Shown: in pieces, positions 44,501 to 53,498 of the stretch
How the letters are laid out: the number at the start of each line of letters is the position of its first letter
How positions within the stretch are numbered: position 1 is the stretch's first letter
Source of the DNA: Winogradskyella vidalii
GTDB lineage: Bacteria > Bacteroidota > Bacteroidia > Flavobacteriales > Flavobacteriaceae
Length of the DNA stretch: 64,000 nucleotides
Direction of reading: 5' to 3'
NCBI RefSeq assembly: GCF_013403955.1
Contig: NZ_JABFDG010000001.1
Location: forward strand, 744,001-808,000
The notes under the pieces: model-generated
What the model was told of the DNA's origin: nothing
The model's database searches: none
The model's input: the letters and a program-made list of their open reading frames with translations, nothing else
Program-made: the position numbers and the translations under genes

Positions 44501-44574
44501 GGCCTCGTAGCATAACTGAATAGTGCACCACATTACGGCTGTGGAGGTTGAAGGTTTGAATCCTTCCGAGGTCA
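44501..44574 (+). tRNA. tRNA-Arg (ACG)
   Basis: Cloverleaf: acceptor GGCCTCG / CGAGGTC with one G-T pair, anticodon stem CCACA / TGTGG with loop TTACGGC giving anticodon ACG, T arm GAAGG-TTTGAAT-CCTTC, discriminator A. CCA is not encoded. ACG is read as ICG after deamination by TadA, decoding CGU, CGC and CGA. Confidence 0.93.
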
Positions 44575-44600
44575 CAATAAAGAATGTAAATTCTTAATCA

Positions 44601-44636
44601 AAAGCTTACAAAATCTATGATTTTGTAAGCTTTTTT
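44601..44636 (+). terminator. Terminator after tRNA-Arg
   Basis: 14-bp perfect stem AAAGCTTACAAAAT (44601-44614) with ATTTTGTAAGCTTT (44620-44633), loop CTATG, then TTT. Confidence 0.93.
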
Positions 44637-44995
44637 CATTTTTAGGGAGTCCTAGCTTTGTAATCATCTCATGTCTGTTCACTTCAAGTGTGTTAATATA
44701 AGTCTTAAGTATATAGTAGAACACTGTTGTTATATAATATCTAAAACGTATAAACGGAACTTTACATCCAATGTTTTTATTTCATATTAGCTAAATCAAA
44801 TTAGGCTATTCATTTCTTCTTGTCTGTGGTACAATTGGTTAGGGAGATAAATTGTTCGTGTACGATTTTTTATACAAGGAAAGAATCAAAGATAACTTCG
44901 CGCCGATTAAATTTTTCAAAGTTTTTATAAAGATCTATTTCAATTTTTGGCACGTATCTAATAAAGTACGATCTAATTTAACTTAAAATTTTTTT
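44637..44995. other. Leader region of the second SusC gene, no gene seen
   Basis: 359 nt upstream of SusC. No reading frame or RNA gene recognised. Near 44952-44974 there is a short direct repeat (ACGTATCTAAT / ACGATCTAAT) just before the T-rich stretch preceding the ATG. The promoter was not placed with confidence. Confidence 0.4.
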
Positions 44996-47968
44996 ATGAA
45001 TAAATTTATACTGTCATTCATTGTTGTGAATATGTTTCTTTTTGGAGGGATATCTACAATGTTAGGCCAAGAATTAAGTGTTACTGGAATTGTTAAAGGA
45101 GTTAATGGTCTACCGTTGCCTGGAGCAAATATTATTGAAAAAGATACCGATAATGGTGTTCAATCCGATATTGATGGAAAATTTACAATTGAATTAACTA
45201 ATAGTAAGGCTACAATTGTAATCTCATTTCTTGGTTTTACAACACAAGAAATTGCTATTGATGGTCAAGACACTTTAGAAGTAATATTAGAAAATGCAGA
45301 TACAGCATTAGAGGATGTTTTAGTTGTAGGATATGGTAGTGTAAAGAAAAGTGATTTAACCGGTGCCGTATCACAAGTGAGCTCTAAAGAGGTTAATGCA
45401 TTTCCTTCGGGATCCGTTATGCAATCATTACAAGGAAGAGCGGCAGGAGTGCAAGTGTCACAAAATACAGGTGCGCCAGGTGCAGGATTTAGCGTAAGGA
45501 TTAGGGGCGCTAATTCAATACAAGGAAACAATGACCCTTTATATGTTATAGACGGTTTTCCTTATTCTAGTAGTCCTACAAACTTAAATAATTCCGATAT
45601 AGAAAGTATTGAGGTGCTTAAAGATGCTTCGGCAACGGCTATTTATGGTTCAAGAGGAGCGAACGGTGTGGTGTTAATTACGACCAAAAAGGGGAGAGAT
45701 GGCGCAACTAGAGTTGAAGTAGAAAGTAGTTATTCCGTACAGCAGCAAACCTCAAAATTAGATTTGCTTAATGGTACAGAATATGCCTCTTTTATGAATT
45801 TACAAGCCCAAAATGATGGTGAGACGCCTTATTTTACATCAGAGGAAGTCGCTGCATTTGGAGAAGGATTTGATTGGCAAGATTTTGTTTACCGAGAAGG
45901 TGCTATTGAAACTAATTCAGTTAATTTAAGTGGAGGTAATGATAAAACCCAGTTTGCTATCGGCGGTAGTATTTTCAACAATGAAGGTATTATAAAAGGA
46001 AGTGATTATAAAAGATATGCCTTACGTCTAAATTTATCACATCATATCAATGATAAAGTAAAAATTGATTGGTCTAACTCACTATCTTATCTAGATACGA
46101 GAAGAAAAGATAGTAGTGGTGGTAGTCGAGGAGGATCACTTATTGGAGGGTCTATTTCAGCAGCACCGATATCAACACCATTTAATGACGATGGGAGTTA
46201 CAACGTATTATCCACAGAATATCCATTTATTGCCCCAGATATTGTTAATCCAATTAACTTTATTAACGAGCGTAGTAGTAGAGTACAAGCCAATGTTATA
46301 TTGAGTAACTTATCGTTTATTTATAACCCGATTCCTGAGTTAACACTTAAAATATCAGGAGGTATAGAAAATAGAGATGATAGAACTGATGTGTACACCA
46401 CACGCGATTTCTTCAATTCTGACGGCGCTGCAAGTGTATCAACAAATCAACAACGCAGTTTATTAAGTGAGAATACAATCACCTATCAAAAAACATTTAG
46501 TGCTAAACACACATTTACCGCTTTGGCAGGTGTCACCTATCAAAATTTCAAGAATACCTATTTAGGAGGTAGTGGTGTCGGTTTTATAAGTGATATTTAT
46601 GAGACCGGTCAATTACAAAGTGCTGAAACGCCTGGAATTCCGTCAACATCGTATTCAGATTCATCTTTATTATCCTATTTAGGACGTATCAACTATAGTT
46701 TCAATGATCGGTATTTATTAACCTTAAGTATGAGAAGCGACGGTTCTTCAAGATATAGTGAAGGTGATAAGTGGGGGAACTTTCCTTCGGCAGCATTGGC
46801 TTGGAAAGCAAATGAAGAAAACTTTATTAATAATTTAAATGTTTTTTCAGAATTAAAATTCCGTGGAAGTTGGGGCTTAGTGGGTAGTCAGGCTATAAGT
46901 CCGTATACAACCTTAAATATATTATCGTCAGGCTATACCGTTTTTGATGATCAACTATATAATACATTGGCTCCAGGTTCTCGACTACCAAGCGATTTAA
47001 AATGGGAAACTACAGAGCAAATTAATGTGGGAATGGATGCTGGCTTTTTTAACAACCGACTATCATTAACATTAGATTATTATATAAAAACGACCAAAGA
47101 TTTATTAAATACGGTTAGGCTACCAAGTTCTACAGGTTACCTTTCATCTATAAGGAATGTGGGCGAGGTTGAAAATAAAGGATTTGAATTAGGCATTAGT
47201 GGAGACATATCTAGAGGTGAATTTAAATGGAACCTTTCTGCAAATATTTCTGCAAACCGAAATAAGGTTATTAAACTTAGCGGTGGTGAGGATATATTAA
47301 CTTCTAATATTTCACTATTAGTTGTTCAAGATAATGTTTCCATATTAAGAGAAGGGCGACCTATGGGTCAGTTTTGGGGCTATTTAGAAGATGGTTATAC
47401 CGATGAAGGACAGATTAACCTAGTAGATTTAAATGATGATGGTGTAATTTCAGCAGAAGATAAAACCTATATAGGGGATCCTAATCCCGATTTTATTTAT
47501 GGTATTAATTCTGAAATGAGTTATAAGAATTTTGGTTTATCATTCTTTATTCAAGGATCGCAAGGCAATGATATTTTTAACGTAAGTGCTATTCCTGTAA
47601 CCATGGATTATGGACTTGGGTTAAATACATTACGCGAAGTCTATGAAGATAATTGGAGCCCTACAAATACAGATGCTAAATATCCTCTAATAAGTAGAAG
47701 TACCTCTGCCTATGTTTCGGACCGATGGGTAGAAGATGGGTCGTATATACGGCTAAAAAACATAGAATTTTCATATTCTATTCCGCTAGATTATAATTTT
47801 ATGGAAAGCGCACAAGTATATATTAGTGGTCAAAATCTTATCACAATAACCAACTATTCTTGGTTAGATCCAGAAGTGAATTCTCAAGGTCCAGGTAGAC
47901 CTGGAATTGACTATTTATCATACCCTGTAGCTAAAGGATTTACTTTAGGCTTAAGAATGGTTTTCTAA
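44996..47968 (+). CDS. SusC/RagA family TonB-linked outer membrane transporter (second)
   Basis: A 990-residue SusC. Signal peptide (ends MLGQ), regulatory-like domain (about 27-105, GIVKGVNGLPLPGANIIEKD), plug (about 112-225, VGYGSVKKSDLTGAVSQV, SVRIRGANSI, PLYVIDGFP, VLKDASATAIYGSRGANGVVLITTK) and the barrel to a C-terminal aromatic (RMVF). It is only distantly like the first SusC of the window. The pair with the following SusD is not accompanied by glycosidases, proteases or a regulator, so the substrate (glycan, peptide or other) is open. Confidence 0.95.
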   Translation: MNKFILSFIVVNMFLFGGISTMLGQELSVTGIVKGVNGLPLPGANIIEKDTDNGVQSDIDGKFTIELTNSKATIVISFLGFTTQEIAIDGQDTLEVILENADTALEDVLVVGYGSVKKSDLTGAVSQVSSKEVNAFPSGSVMQSLQGRAAGVQVSQNTGAPGAGFSVRIRGANSIQGNNDPLYVIDGFPYSSSPTNLNNSDIESIEVLKDASATAIYGSRGANGVVLITTKKGRDGATRVEVESSYSVQQQTSKLDLLNGTEYASFMNLQAQNDGETPYFTSEEVAAFGEGFDWQDFVYREGAIETNSVNLSGGNDKTQFAIGGSIFNNEGIIKGSDYKRYALRLNLSHHINDKVKIDWSNSLSYLDTRRKDSSGGSRGGSLIGGSISAAPISTPFNDDGSYNVLSTEYPFIAPDIVNPINFINERSSRVQANVILSNLSFIYNPIPELTLKISGGIENRDDRTDVYTTRDFFNSDGAASVSTNQQRSLLSENTITYQKTFSAKHTFTALAGVTYQNFKNTYLGGSGVGFISDIYETGQLQSAETPGIPSTSYSDSSLLSYLGRINYSFNDRYLLTLSMRSDGSSRYSEGDKWGNFPSAALAWKANEENFINNLNVFSELKFRGSWGLVGSQAISPYTTLNILSSGYTVFDDQLYNTLAPGSRLPSDLKWETTEQINVGMDAGFFNNRLSLTLDYYIKTTKDLLNTVRLPSSTGYLSSIRNVGEVENKGFELGISGDISRGEFKWNLSANISANRNKVIKLSGGEDILTSNISLLVVQDNVSILREGRPMGQFWGYLEDGYTDEGQINLVDLNDDGVISAEDKTYIGDPNPDFIYGINSEMSYKNFGLSFFIQGSQGNDIFNVSAIPVTMDYGLGLNTLREVYEDNWSPTNTDAKYPLISRSTSAYVSDRWVEDGSYIRLKNIEFSYSIPLDYNFMESAQVYISGQNLITITNYSWLDPEVNSQGPGRPGIDYLSYPVAKGFTLGLRMVF

Positions 47969-48012
47969 ATCCCTAAATAGATAGCAACTTTTTATTACTA
48001 AAATTAATCAAC

Positions 48013-49488
48013 ATGAAAAATTTAGAAATCACGATATATAATTTTAAAAACAACTTAAAAACCAATATAAATTTCATTGGCATTTTTATAACGCTTCTGG
48101 TATGTAGTAGTTGTAGTTTAGATGAAGAACCAAAATACGTTGTAGAAGAGGGTTTTTACAATACTGCGGAAGAGTTAGAAATTGCGATGAATGCTGCCTA
48201 TTCACCAATAAGAGGCTTGTATGCAGAACAAACAGCTGTTTTAGATGCACATACCGATTGGGGTTATGGTCGTGGAAGTCGAGCAGATTACAACGATTTT
48301 CAGGGGTTCAATTCTGGAAACATTAATGTGGCAGGTTTACGTTGGAATGCATTTTATCAAAGTATTAGAAATGCCAATTTAATTATTAGAAATGCGCCTT
48401 TAGGGGCAGATGTCACGCAAGATGAAATCGACTTAATCGTTAGTGAAGCCAAATTTTTAAGAGCCTTAAATTATTTTATACTAGTTAGAAATTGGGGCGG
48501 TGTACCCATAAGAACTGCTATAAATTTTGATGAAGCAGATTTAAATAAAAGTAATGCAGATGAGGTGTACGACTTTATTCTTCAAGATTTAGAAGAGGCA
48601 GAAGAACTGCTTCCTGAAACACCAAGAAACGTTGGTCGCCCAACAACGTATGCTGTAAAAAGCTTAATGGCAGATGTGTACTTAAACTTAGAAATGTATT
48701 CTGAAGCAGCTGTAAAATCTAAAGAAGTTATCGATTCAAATCAGTTCGCTTTAGTACCTGCGACTTCAATTGAAGACTTACAATATGATTTGTTTGGACC
48801 AGAAATAGTGAGTTCAACAGAAGAAATTTTCTATTTTAAATATACGCGAGAGCTAAATCACGGTAATTTTTTACTCTATATTTTAAATCATCCTAGTACG
48901 GAATTATTCAACTTCGGTGGTGCTTATGCGCATTATAGTGAGACTACGAATCCTTTTTATATTAATTGGGATGATAATGATTTAAGAAAAGCTTTATGGG
49001 ATCAAATAGATTTTGGTTTAGGGCCTAATACTTTGGTGTCTAAAAAATATGTAGACCAATTTGCTGTAAATAATAGTGGTGCCGGAAACGATATTCCTGT
49101 TTACCGATTTGCAGAAATGCTTTTAATATATGCAGAAGCATCGGCTAGAGAAGCAGGCGCTCCTACAGCATTAGGTATGGAAGCTTTAAATAAAGTACAC
49201 CGAAGAGCTTACGGACAAGACATTTATACTCCTAATGTTATAGATTTTAATGCAGCGGATTATAATTTGGATGCTTTTATTGATTTGGTTTTAGACGAGC
49301 GTGCCTATGAATTTATTTTTGAAGGTAAACGTTGGTATGATTTAAAACGAACCAATAAAGCAGCTGAAACCATAATGGATGTTAAAGGGATTTCAATTGC
49401 TGAAAGACATTACTTATGGCCTATACCAAATTCTGAAATTGATTACAATGAATTTATGAGTAGTGCTGATCAAAATCCCGGGTACTAA
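48013..49488 (+). CDS. SusD/RagB family lipoprotein (second)
   Basis: A 491-residue SusD partner of the preceding SusC (44 nt gap). The N-terminus has an unusually long hydrophilic lead (about 20 residues) before the hydrophobic stretch INFIGIFITLLVCSSC with a lipobox at Cys35. SusD blocks: LDEEPKYVVEEGFYNTAEELEIAMNAAY, AKFLRALNYFILVRNWGGVPI, LLIYAEASAREAG and LDERAYEFIFEGKRWYDLKR, ending LWPIPNSEIDYNEFM...QNPGY. Terminator follows 27 nt after the stop. Confidence 0.93.
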   Translation: MKNLEITIYNFKNNLKTNINFIGIFITLLVCSSCSLDEEPKYVVEEGFYNTAEELEIAMNAAYSPIRGLYAEQTAVLDAHTDWGYGRGSRADYNDFQGFNSGNINVAGLRWNAFYQSIRNANLIIRNAPLGADVTQDEIDLIVSEAKFLRALNYFILVRNWGGVPIRTAINFDEADLNKSNADEVYDFILQDLEEAEELLPETPRNVGRPTTYAVKSLMADVYLNLEMYSEAAVKSKEVIDSNQFALVPATSIEDLQYDLFGPEIVSSTEEIFYFKYTRELNHGNFLLYILNHPSTELFNFGGAYAHYSETTNPFYINWDDNDLRKALWDQIDFGLGPNTLVSKKYVDQFAVNNSGAGNDIPVYRFAEMLLIYAEASAREAGAPTALGMEALNKVHRRAYGQDIYTPNVIDFNAADYNLDAFIDLVLDERAYEFIFEGKRWYDLKRTNKAAETIMDVKGISIAERHYLWPIPNSEIDYNEFMSSADQNPGY

Positions 49489-49515
49489 ATAAAAGTCAGA
49501 TAAATTAAACTGTAA

Positions 49516-49556
49516 AAAAGTGTGTGAAGTAACAATTGCTTCATACACTTTTTTGT
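49516..49556 (+). terminator. Terminator after the second SusD
   Basis: AAAAGTGTGTGAAG (49516-49529) pairs with CTTCATACACTTTT (49539-49552), one G-T pair, then TT and more T. Confidence 0.88.
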
Positions 49557-49647
49557 TTTTGAAGTCAAACTTAAAAGCTTTATAAACAGGAAAGTGTAAA
49601 ATTCCTTTTGAGGTTTTCTTAAAATGATATCAATTTTATTATCTGTT

Positions 49648-49701
49648 CGAGTGCAGTCAAGAACTATTCACATATTAGAAATATGTTTCTATTGCGCTCA
49701 G
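49648..49701. repeat. Degenerate inverted repeat
   Basis: CGAGTGCAGTCAAGAA (49648-49663) faces TTTCTATTGCGCTCAG (49686-49701), a worn copy of the GAGCGCAGTCGAGAA intergenic element common in Flavobacteriaceae. A small hairpin CATAT-TAGAA-ATATG (49671-49685) is between the arms. The whole 49557-49857 gap has no gene. Confidence 0.45.
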
Positions 49702-49857
49702 CCTCACATTTAGGTTCAATTTGAATACTCATTTAAATAAGCATCTACTGACCTATAAATACTGTTATTAAAAAAACTAAAATAGCTTTGATTAAAGGGC
49801 TTAGAATTTAGATTGATTTTACTCTGTTTTTTACTTTTGTCTATTAATATATAAAAA

Positions 49858-50217
49858 ATGCAAGTAAAAGAACTCGTTGGTAAATTTGAAATCATTGGCA
49901 GTAATCAAGATGAAGAAGGATTAACTTATAAAGGCTTATTAGAATTAACTCTAGATACGAATAATAGAATTGTTGGCAAATGGACGATTAGCGATAATCA
50001 AATACAACGCGGAACAGGTTTTTTTAGTGATAATATTTTGGTTATAAACTTTAATTATAAAGGGGATTGTGGAAATATTTATAAAGGGGTCGCTGTTTAT
50101 AAGTGTATGACTAAAGACCTTTTAGAGGGGTTTTGGTCCGAAAAACATGGCAATCCACTTTACCTTGGTAAAGAACGTTGTTTCCGCGTGGGCATGCAAA
50201 AAGAGACCATTCATTAA
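49858..50217 (+). CDS. Uncharacterised small protein
   Basis: A 119-residue cytoplasmic protein. The sequence is beta-rich (KFEIIGSNQDEEGLTYKGLLELTLD...IVGKWTI...ILVINFNYKG...GVAVYKC...LLEGFWSEKHG), which suggests a lipocalin-like or small beta-barrel fold; the pattern of repeated GxW / GxF turns supports this. No signal peptide, no recognised family. It lies between the second SusD and the arsenic genes, convergent with arsG, and is not clearly part of either. Codon use looks normal, so it is probably real. Confidence 0.55.
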   Translation: MQVKELVGKFEIIGSNQDEEGLTYKGLLELTLDTNNRIVGKWTISDNQIQRGTGFFSDNILVINFNYKGDCGNIYKGVAVYKCMTKDLLEGFWSEKHGNPLYLGKERCFRVGMQKETIH

Positions 50218-50257
50218 TTCTTTAAAAGAGTTGCTTTTATGATTGATTTACTTTATT

Positions 50258-50968
50258 TCAATTAAGTATTCCTGTAAAAATGGCAACATAATATAAGCCT
50301 GTTATAATAAAAACGACTCCAGCTGCGACTCGCATCACTTTTTCAATTTTAGTAATTTTATTATAAAAGAAACCTACTTTTCCTGCAGTGTAAGCTAATA
50401 AATAAGTAAAAACAATCACTGGTAAACCTGTTCCAAAAGCAAAAACTATAGGTAAATAGAGTCCTTCAGCTGAGGTTATTGTCATGGGGATTAACATGCC
50501 AAAAAATAAAGCGCCACTATAAGGACAAAAGGCTAAAGCAAATACAATGCCGATTAAAAAAGCGCCTAAGAGTCCTTTATCTTTAAATTGTTCGGAGAGC
50601 TTTTCTTGAAAATTAGACTTGCCTAAAAAGTTGAGCTTAATAATGTTGAGCATTATTAAACCTATTATAATTAATAGTGGGCCTAAAAATTTTTCACCAT
50701 TTTGGTTGAAAAACCGTGCGATGTGAAATTTGCTTGCTCCAAAATATAATATCAAGCCAATGGTTGTATAGCTAAAGCTTCTTCCTAAAGCATATAATAA
50801 ACCACTTAAAATAACTTTTCGTTTACTTGATATGTTTTTAGATATAAAAGCCGTTGCTGTTATGTTAGTTGCCAAAGGGCACGGACTAATGGCAGTCATT
50901 AGTCCGAGTATTAAGGCCGATAAAATAGGAATGTTATAATTTTCTAAGAGTGATTGTAAAACATCCAT
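50258..50968 (-). CDS. ArsG-family aromatic arsenical efflux permease
   Basis: A 236-residue membrane protein with six helices, of the DsbD/CcdA-like LysE superfamily. Motifs: MTAISPCPLATNITATAFI near residue 25 and IVFALAFCPYSGALFFGMLIP near 145, each with a membrane cysteine-proline. This is the arrangement of ArsG, which with ArsE and ArsF confers efflux of aminoaromatic arsenicals after nitro reduction. It starts directly after the ArsF stop with no gap. A general CcdA-like electron carrier is an alternative, but the ArsF partner favours ArsG. Confidence 0.82.
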   Translation of the reverse strand: MDVLQSLLENYNIPILSALILGLMTAISPCPLATNITATAFISKNISSKRKVILSGLLYALGRSFSYTTIGLILYFGASKFHIARFFNQNGEKFLGPLLIIIGLIMLNIIKLNFLGKSNFQEKLSEQFKDKGLLGAFLIGIVFALAFCPYSGALFFGMLIPMTITSAEGLYLPIVFAFGTGLPVIVFTYLLAYTAGKVGFFYNKITKIEKVMRVAAGVVFIITGLYYVAIFTGILN

Positions 50969-51406
50969 TTAAAGTGTTTTTAACTGGGTCTCTATTTTCG
51001 CTTTTAATTCTTTAGAAAAAGTAGCTTGATCTGTACCGTTCATAAAGGCAAATTCTGTTAAATCTGTTTTTGTCTCTTTACCATCTTTAATCACATTTAA
51101 AATTAAAGCGGTACCTGATGCTTCAAATTTTTCTGCAATTTTTGCATTTTCAGCTTTATCGACTTTAATCACTTGAAATGTGATTTGGTCAGCTTTCATT
51201 TCTTTAGAAAAATAAGTATCTAAAGTGTATTTTGTGTTGGCTTCAATAGCATTGCAGGTCATACATCGATGTGTCGAATGAAAGTCTATAACTTCAATTT
51301 TTGAAATAGATTGATCTATAGGTGTATCATTGCTTTTGTTTTGGTCATTACAAGCCGTTAATATTAAGCCAATAGTAAGAATCGTAAAAAATTTAATAAT
51401 TTTCAT
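50969..51406 (-). CDS. ArsF-family nitroreductase subunit (lipoprotein)
   Basis: A 145-residue thioredoxin-like protein. The start at 51406 is chosen because it opens on a lipoprotein signal (MKIIKFFTILTIGLILTAC, Cys19); a longer frame adds an unlikely leader. A CxxC active site, Cys48 and Cys51 in THRCMTCNAIE, is followed by IEVIDF-type strands and LILNVIKDGKETKTDL. The family is annotated as ArsF, one subunit of the system that reduces nitrophenyl arsenicals. Translationally adjacent to arsG. Confidence 0.82.
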   Translation of the reverse strand: MKIIKFFTILTIGLILTACNDQNKSNDTPIDQSISKIEVIDFHSTHRCMTCNAIEANTKYTLDTYFSKEMKADQITFQVIKVDKAENAKIAEKFEASGTALILNVIKDGKETKTDLTEFAFMNGTDQATFSKELKAKIETQLKTL

Positions 51407-51416
51407 GGTATTTGAT

Positions 51417-52397
51417 TTATAATAATATGTTGAATAAAAATCCTGAAATAATAATAGCGACGGTAACGACACCAAAAAATATAGCAATGAGTTTTAAGGA
51501 CATTACCTTTTTAAGTAATGTAGCTTCTGGAATAGACAAACCTACCGTGGCCATCATAAAAGCAATGGCAGTTCCTAATGGAACGCCTTTTGCCACAAAA
51601 ACTTGAATTACAGGAACTATACCTGCGGCATTAGCGTACATTGGCACCGCAACGATTACGGCAAGTGGAACGGTCCACCATTCACCTCCACCTAAGTAGT
51701 CATTAAAAAAGTTTTCGGGCACGTAGCCGTGCATCGCTGCACCAATAGCAATACCAATAATGACGTAGACTAGCACACCTTTTACAATAGCCCAAGCACT
51801 CTGTGTAATTTCTGGTATACGTTGATAAAATGTGAGCTGCTCCTCTTTATATACTGCTTGTTCCATTTTACGAGCGAGAATGTTTTTTACCCATTCGGAT
51901 AGTAAGTGTTCTAGGTTAAATTTTCCTAAAATCCATCCCCCAATCGTCCCTAGTAAAATACCTGAAACGGCATATATTAATGTGGCTTTTATACCAAACA
52001 TACCTATGAACATGGCTATAGCCACTTCATTTACTAAGGGCGAGGTAATTAAAAATGAAAATGTAACACCCAATGGAATTCCACCTTGAACAAAACCAAT
52101 AAATAATGGTACTGATGAGCAAGAACAAAATGGCGTAATAGCTCCAAAAATGGATGAAAAGAAGTATTCTAAACCGTAAAGTTTCTTTTTATTCAGGTAA
52201 TCTTTTAAGCGTTCAATAGGAAAATAGGCATTTACGATCCCCATAACAAAGACGATAAAAAACAATAAGATTAGAATCTTTATCGTATCGTATATAAAGA
52301 AGTTTAGAGCAACTCCTAGATGTGTTTCTGCGCTAACATTAAAAACGCTATAGATAAGCCAGTCGGCAAAATTTTGTAACCAATCAAACATTTTCAA
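51417..52397 (-). CDS. ArsP-type permease
   Basis: A 326-residue membrane protein with about eight to ten helices in two blocks. The first block holds IFGAITPFCSCSSVPLFIGFVQGG, with the paired cysteines typical of ArsP/UPF0718 permeases. ArsP exports trivalent organoarsenicals such as methylarsenite and trivalent roxarsone. The start codon overlaps the osmC gene by 14 nt (8 nt if the third-residue ATG is used), and the gene is followed by arsF. Substrate inferred from context; copper or other thiol-metal transport cannot be excluded. Confidence 0.85.
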   Translation of the reverse strand: MKMFDWLQNFADWLIYSVFNVSAETHLGVALNFFIYDTIKILILLFFIVFVMGIVNAYFPIERLKDYLNKKKLYGLEYFFSSIFGAITPFCSCSSVPLFIGFVQGGIPLGVTFSFLITSPLVNEVAIAMFIGMFGIKATLIYAVSGILLGTIGGWILGKFNLEHLLSEWVKNILARKMEQAVYKEEQLTFYQRIPEITQSAWAIVKGVLVYVIIGIAIGAAMHGYVPENFFNDYLGGGEWWTVPLAVIVAVPMYANAAGIVPVIQVFVAKGVPLGTAIAFMMATVGLSIPEATLLKKVMSLKLIAIFFGVVTVAIIISGFLFNILL

Positions 52398-52791
52398 TAG
52401 CTTTAATGGTTCCTGAAATTGTGCAACTACGTTTTATCGTATTGTAAATGGTACCAAATTTTTCAATATTCTTTTTTAATAATGCTGTATTTAGTTTTTT
52501 ATCATTACTGTTAATGGTTAAATGATATGTAATATGTTCCATTCTGGGCGGATTCTCTAGTCGCGAAGCTTCAACATTAAGCGTGGTTTTTGAATAGTTG
52601 AATTTCATTAGTGTTGAAAAACGTTCCACATTCTTAAGCATACAGGCGGCAAATGATCCTAGAAATAATTCTGCTGGATTAGGCAAAGTGTCTCCTGGTG
52701 TAGCTTTGGTCCCAAAATCTATATCCGATGCTTTGATATGAATAATAGCATCCTCGTTTGAGACAGACGTTGCTTTAATTTGATAATTCAT
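52384..52791 (-). CDS. OsmC-family peroxiredoxin-like protein
   Basis: A 135-residue OsmC/Ohr fold protein. Two redox cysteines: Cys50 in LGSFAACMLKN and Cys123 in KRSCTISGT. The N-terminal region starts GTKATPGDTLPNPAELFLGSF, as in OsmC. It probably removes organic hydroperoxides or handles persulfides using thiols. Located inside the operon between the thioredoxin-like protein (13 nt) and the permease (overlap). Confidence 0.9.
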   Translation of the reverse strand: MNYQIKATSVSNEDAIIHIKASDIDFGTKATPGDTLPNPAELFLGSFAACMLKNVERFSTLMKFNYSKTTLNVEASRLENPPRMEHITYHLTINSNDKKLNTALLKKNIEKFGTIYNTIKRSCTISGTIKAIENV

Positions 52792-52804
52792 AATCGTTTT
52801 ACAT

Positions 52805-53041
52805 TTAGTTCAACAGTGTCAAGACTTCATCTTTTGATGGTACGCGACCTTTAATCGTAATCACATCATCGATTACTAAGGCAGGCGTTGTCATTACATT
52901 AAACTTCATAATCTCCATAATGTCTTCAACTTTTTCAATACTTGCATCAATGTTGTGTTGAGAAATAACATCTTGTACAACACTTACCATTGTTTTACAT
53001 TTTGGACAACCGGTTCCTAATACTTTAATTACTTTACTCAT
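52805..53041 (-). CDS. Small thioredoxin-like protein, possible ArsE
   Basis: A 78-residue thioredoxin-fold protein starting MSKVIKVLGTGCPKCKTM; CPKC active site Cys12/Cys15. The cis-proline region is MTTPALVIDDVI and it ends with GRVPSKDEVLTLL, like the MTH895/redox-active disulfide protein 2 group. The ATG at 53041 is chosen over one eight residues upstream because the conserved domain begins here and a likely operator lies just upstream. In arsEFG systems the first gene also encodes such a small protein, so it may be ArsE. Alternatively a general redox partner for the permease. Confidence 0.8.
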   Translation of the reverse strand: MSKVIKVLGTGCPKCKTMVSVVQDVISQHNIDASIEKVEDIMEIMKFNVMTTPALVIDDVITIKGRVPSKDEVLTLLN

Positions 53042-53055
53042 GATATTAAATTTGT

Positions 53056-53075
53056 TTATCGCCAATAAGCGATAA
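53056..53075 (-). promoter_or_regulatory. Inverted repeat, probable ArsR operator 2
   Basis: TTATCGC-CAATAA-GCGATAA, a perfect 7-bp inverted repeat 15 nt before the thioredoxin-like gene. Its core TATCG-N8-CGATA has exactly the geometry of the repeat before arsR at 53404-53421. Confidence 0.65.
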
Positions 53076-53091
53076 GATTATTAAAAAAATA

Positions 53092-53397
53092 TCAATCAAA
53101 AAATTCTTGAAACATGCCTTTGGCAATACTCCAATTTTCTTGATTGATACAGTATTTTATTTTAGGTGATTTTAATTCGCCTTGAATTAAACCTGCATTT
53201 TTTAATTCTTTAAGATGTTGAGAAATTGTAGACTGTGCTAACGGAAAAACATCAACCAAGTCACCCGTAAAACAGCACGATTGCTTACCTAGGTGTTTTA
53301 AAATGGCAATACGTGTAGGGTGTGCCAAAGCCTTAGCAAATTTAGCAAGTGCTTCAGTGTCTTCTTTATATTCTATGGATTCTAAACTTCTTTTCAT
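53092..53397 (-). CDS. arsR: ArsR-family metalloregulator (for the organoarsenical-type operon)
   Basis: A 101-residue winged-helix repressor. ATG at 53397 (MKRSLESIEY) is preferred; a longer start would run into the operator. The recognition helix is in LAQSTISQHLKELKNAGLI. A metal-binding pair Cys41-Cys42 lies in QSCCFTGDLVDVF, where typical ArsR has CVCDL-type cysteines. Binding of arsenite or another thiol-reactive ligand would release DNA. First gene of arsR - trx - osmC - permease - arsF - arsG. Inverted repeats of identical geometry lie just before and just after it. Confidence 0.9.
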   Translation of the reverse strand: MKRSLESIEYKEDTEALAKFAKALAHPTRIAILKHLGKQSCCFTGDLVDVFPLAQSTISQHLKELKNAGLIQGELKSPKIKYCINQENWSIAKGMFQEFFD

Positions 53398-53403
53398 ATT
53401 TCT

Positions 53404-53421
53404 TATCGTAAATATACGATA
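53404..53421 (-). promoter_or_regulatory. Inverted repeat, probable ArsR operator 1
   Basis: TATCGTA-AATA-TACGATA, a perfect 7-bp inverted repeat 6 nt before the arsR ATG. It has the same TATCG-N8-CGATA core as the repeat at 53056-53075, supporting autoregulation and control of the downstream genes. Confidence 0.7.
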
Positions 53422-53498
53422 GGTTTTTTTATTAAAGGGTAACAAAAGTCACTTAAATAAGAAAAATTAAAAAAAATATTAAAAAATAGGTCTATCTT

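Noticed and set aside
44822..44852. TGTGGTACAATTGGTTAGGGAGA resembling part of a tRNA D arm
   Set aside because: No acceptor or anticodon stem could be folded around it.
50258..50968. CcdA cytochrome c maturation protein
   Set aside because: Fold is related, but adjacency to the ArsF-type gene with no gap and absence of other cytochrome c maturation genes favour ArsG.
50969..51487. Longer start for the ArsF-like gene
   Set aside because: It would overlap the permease gene; the ATG at 51406 opens on a lipoprotein signal.
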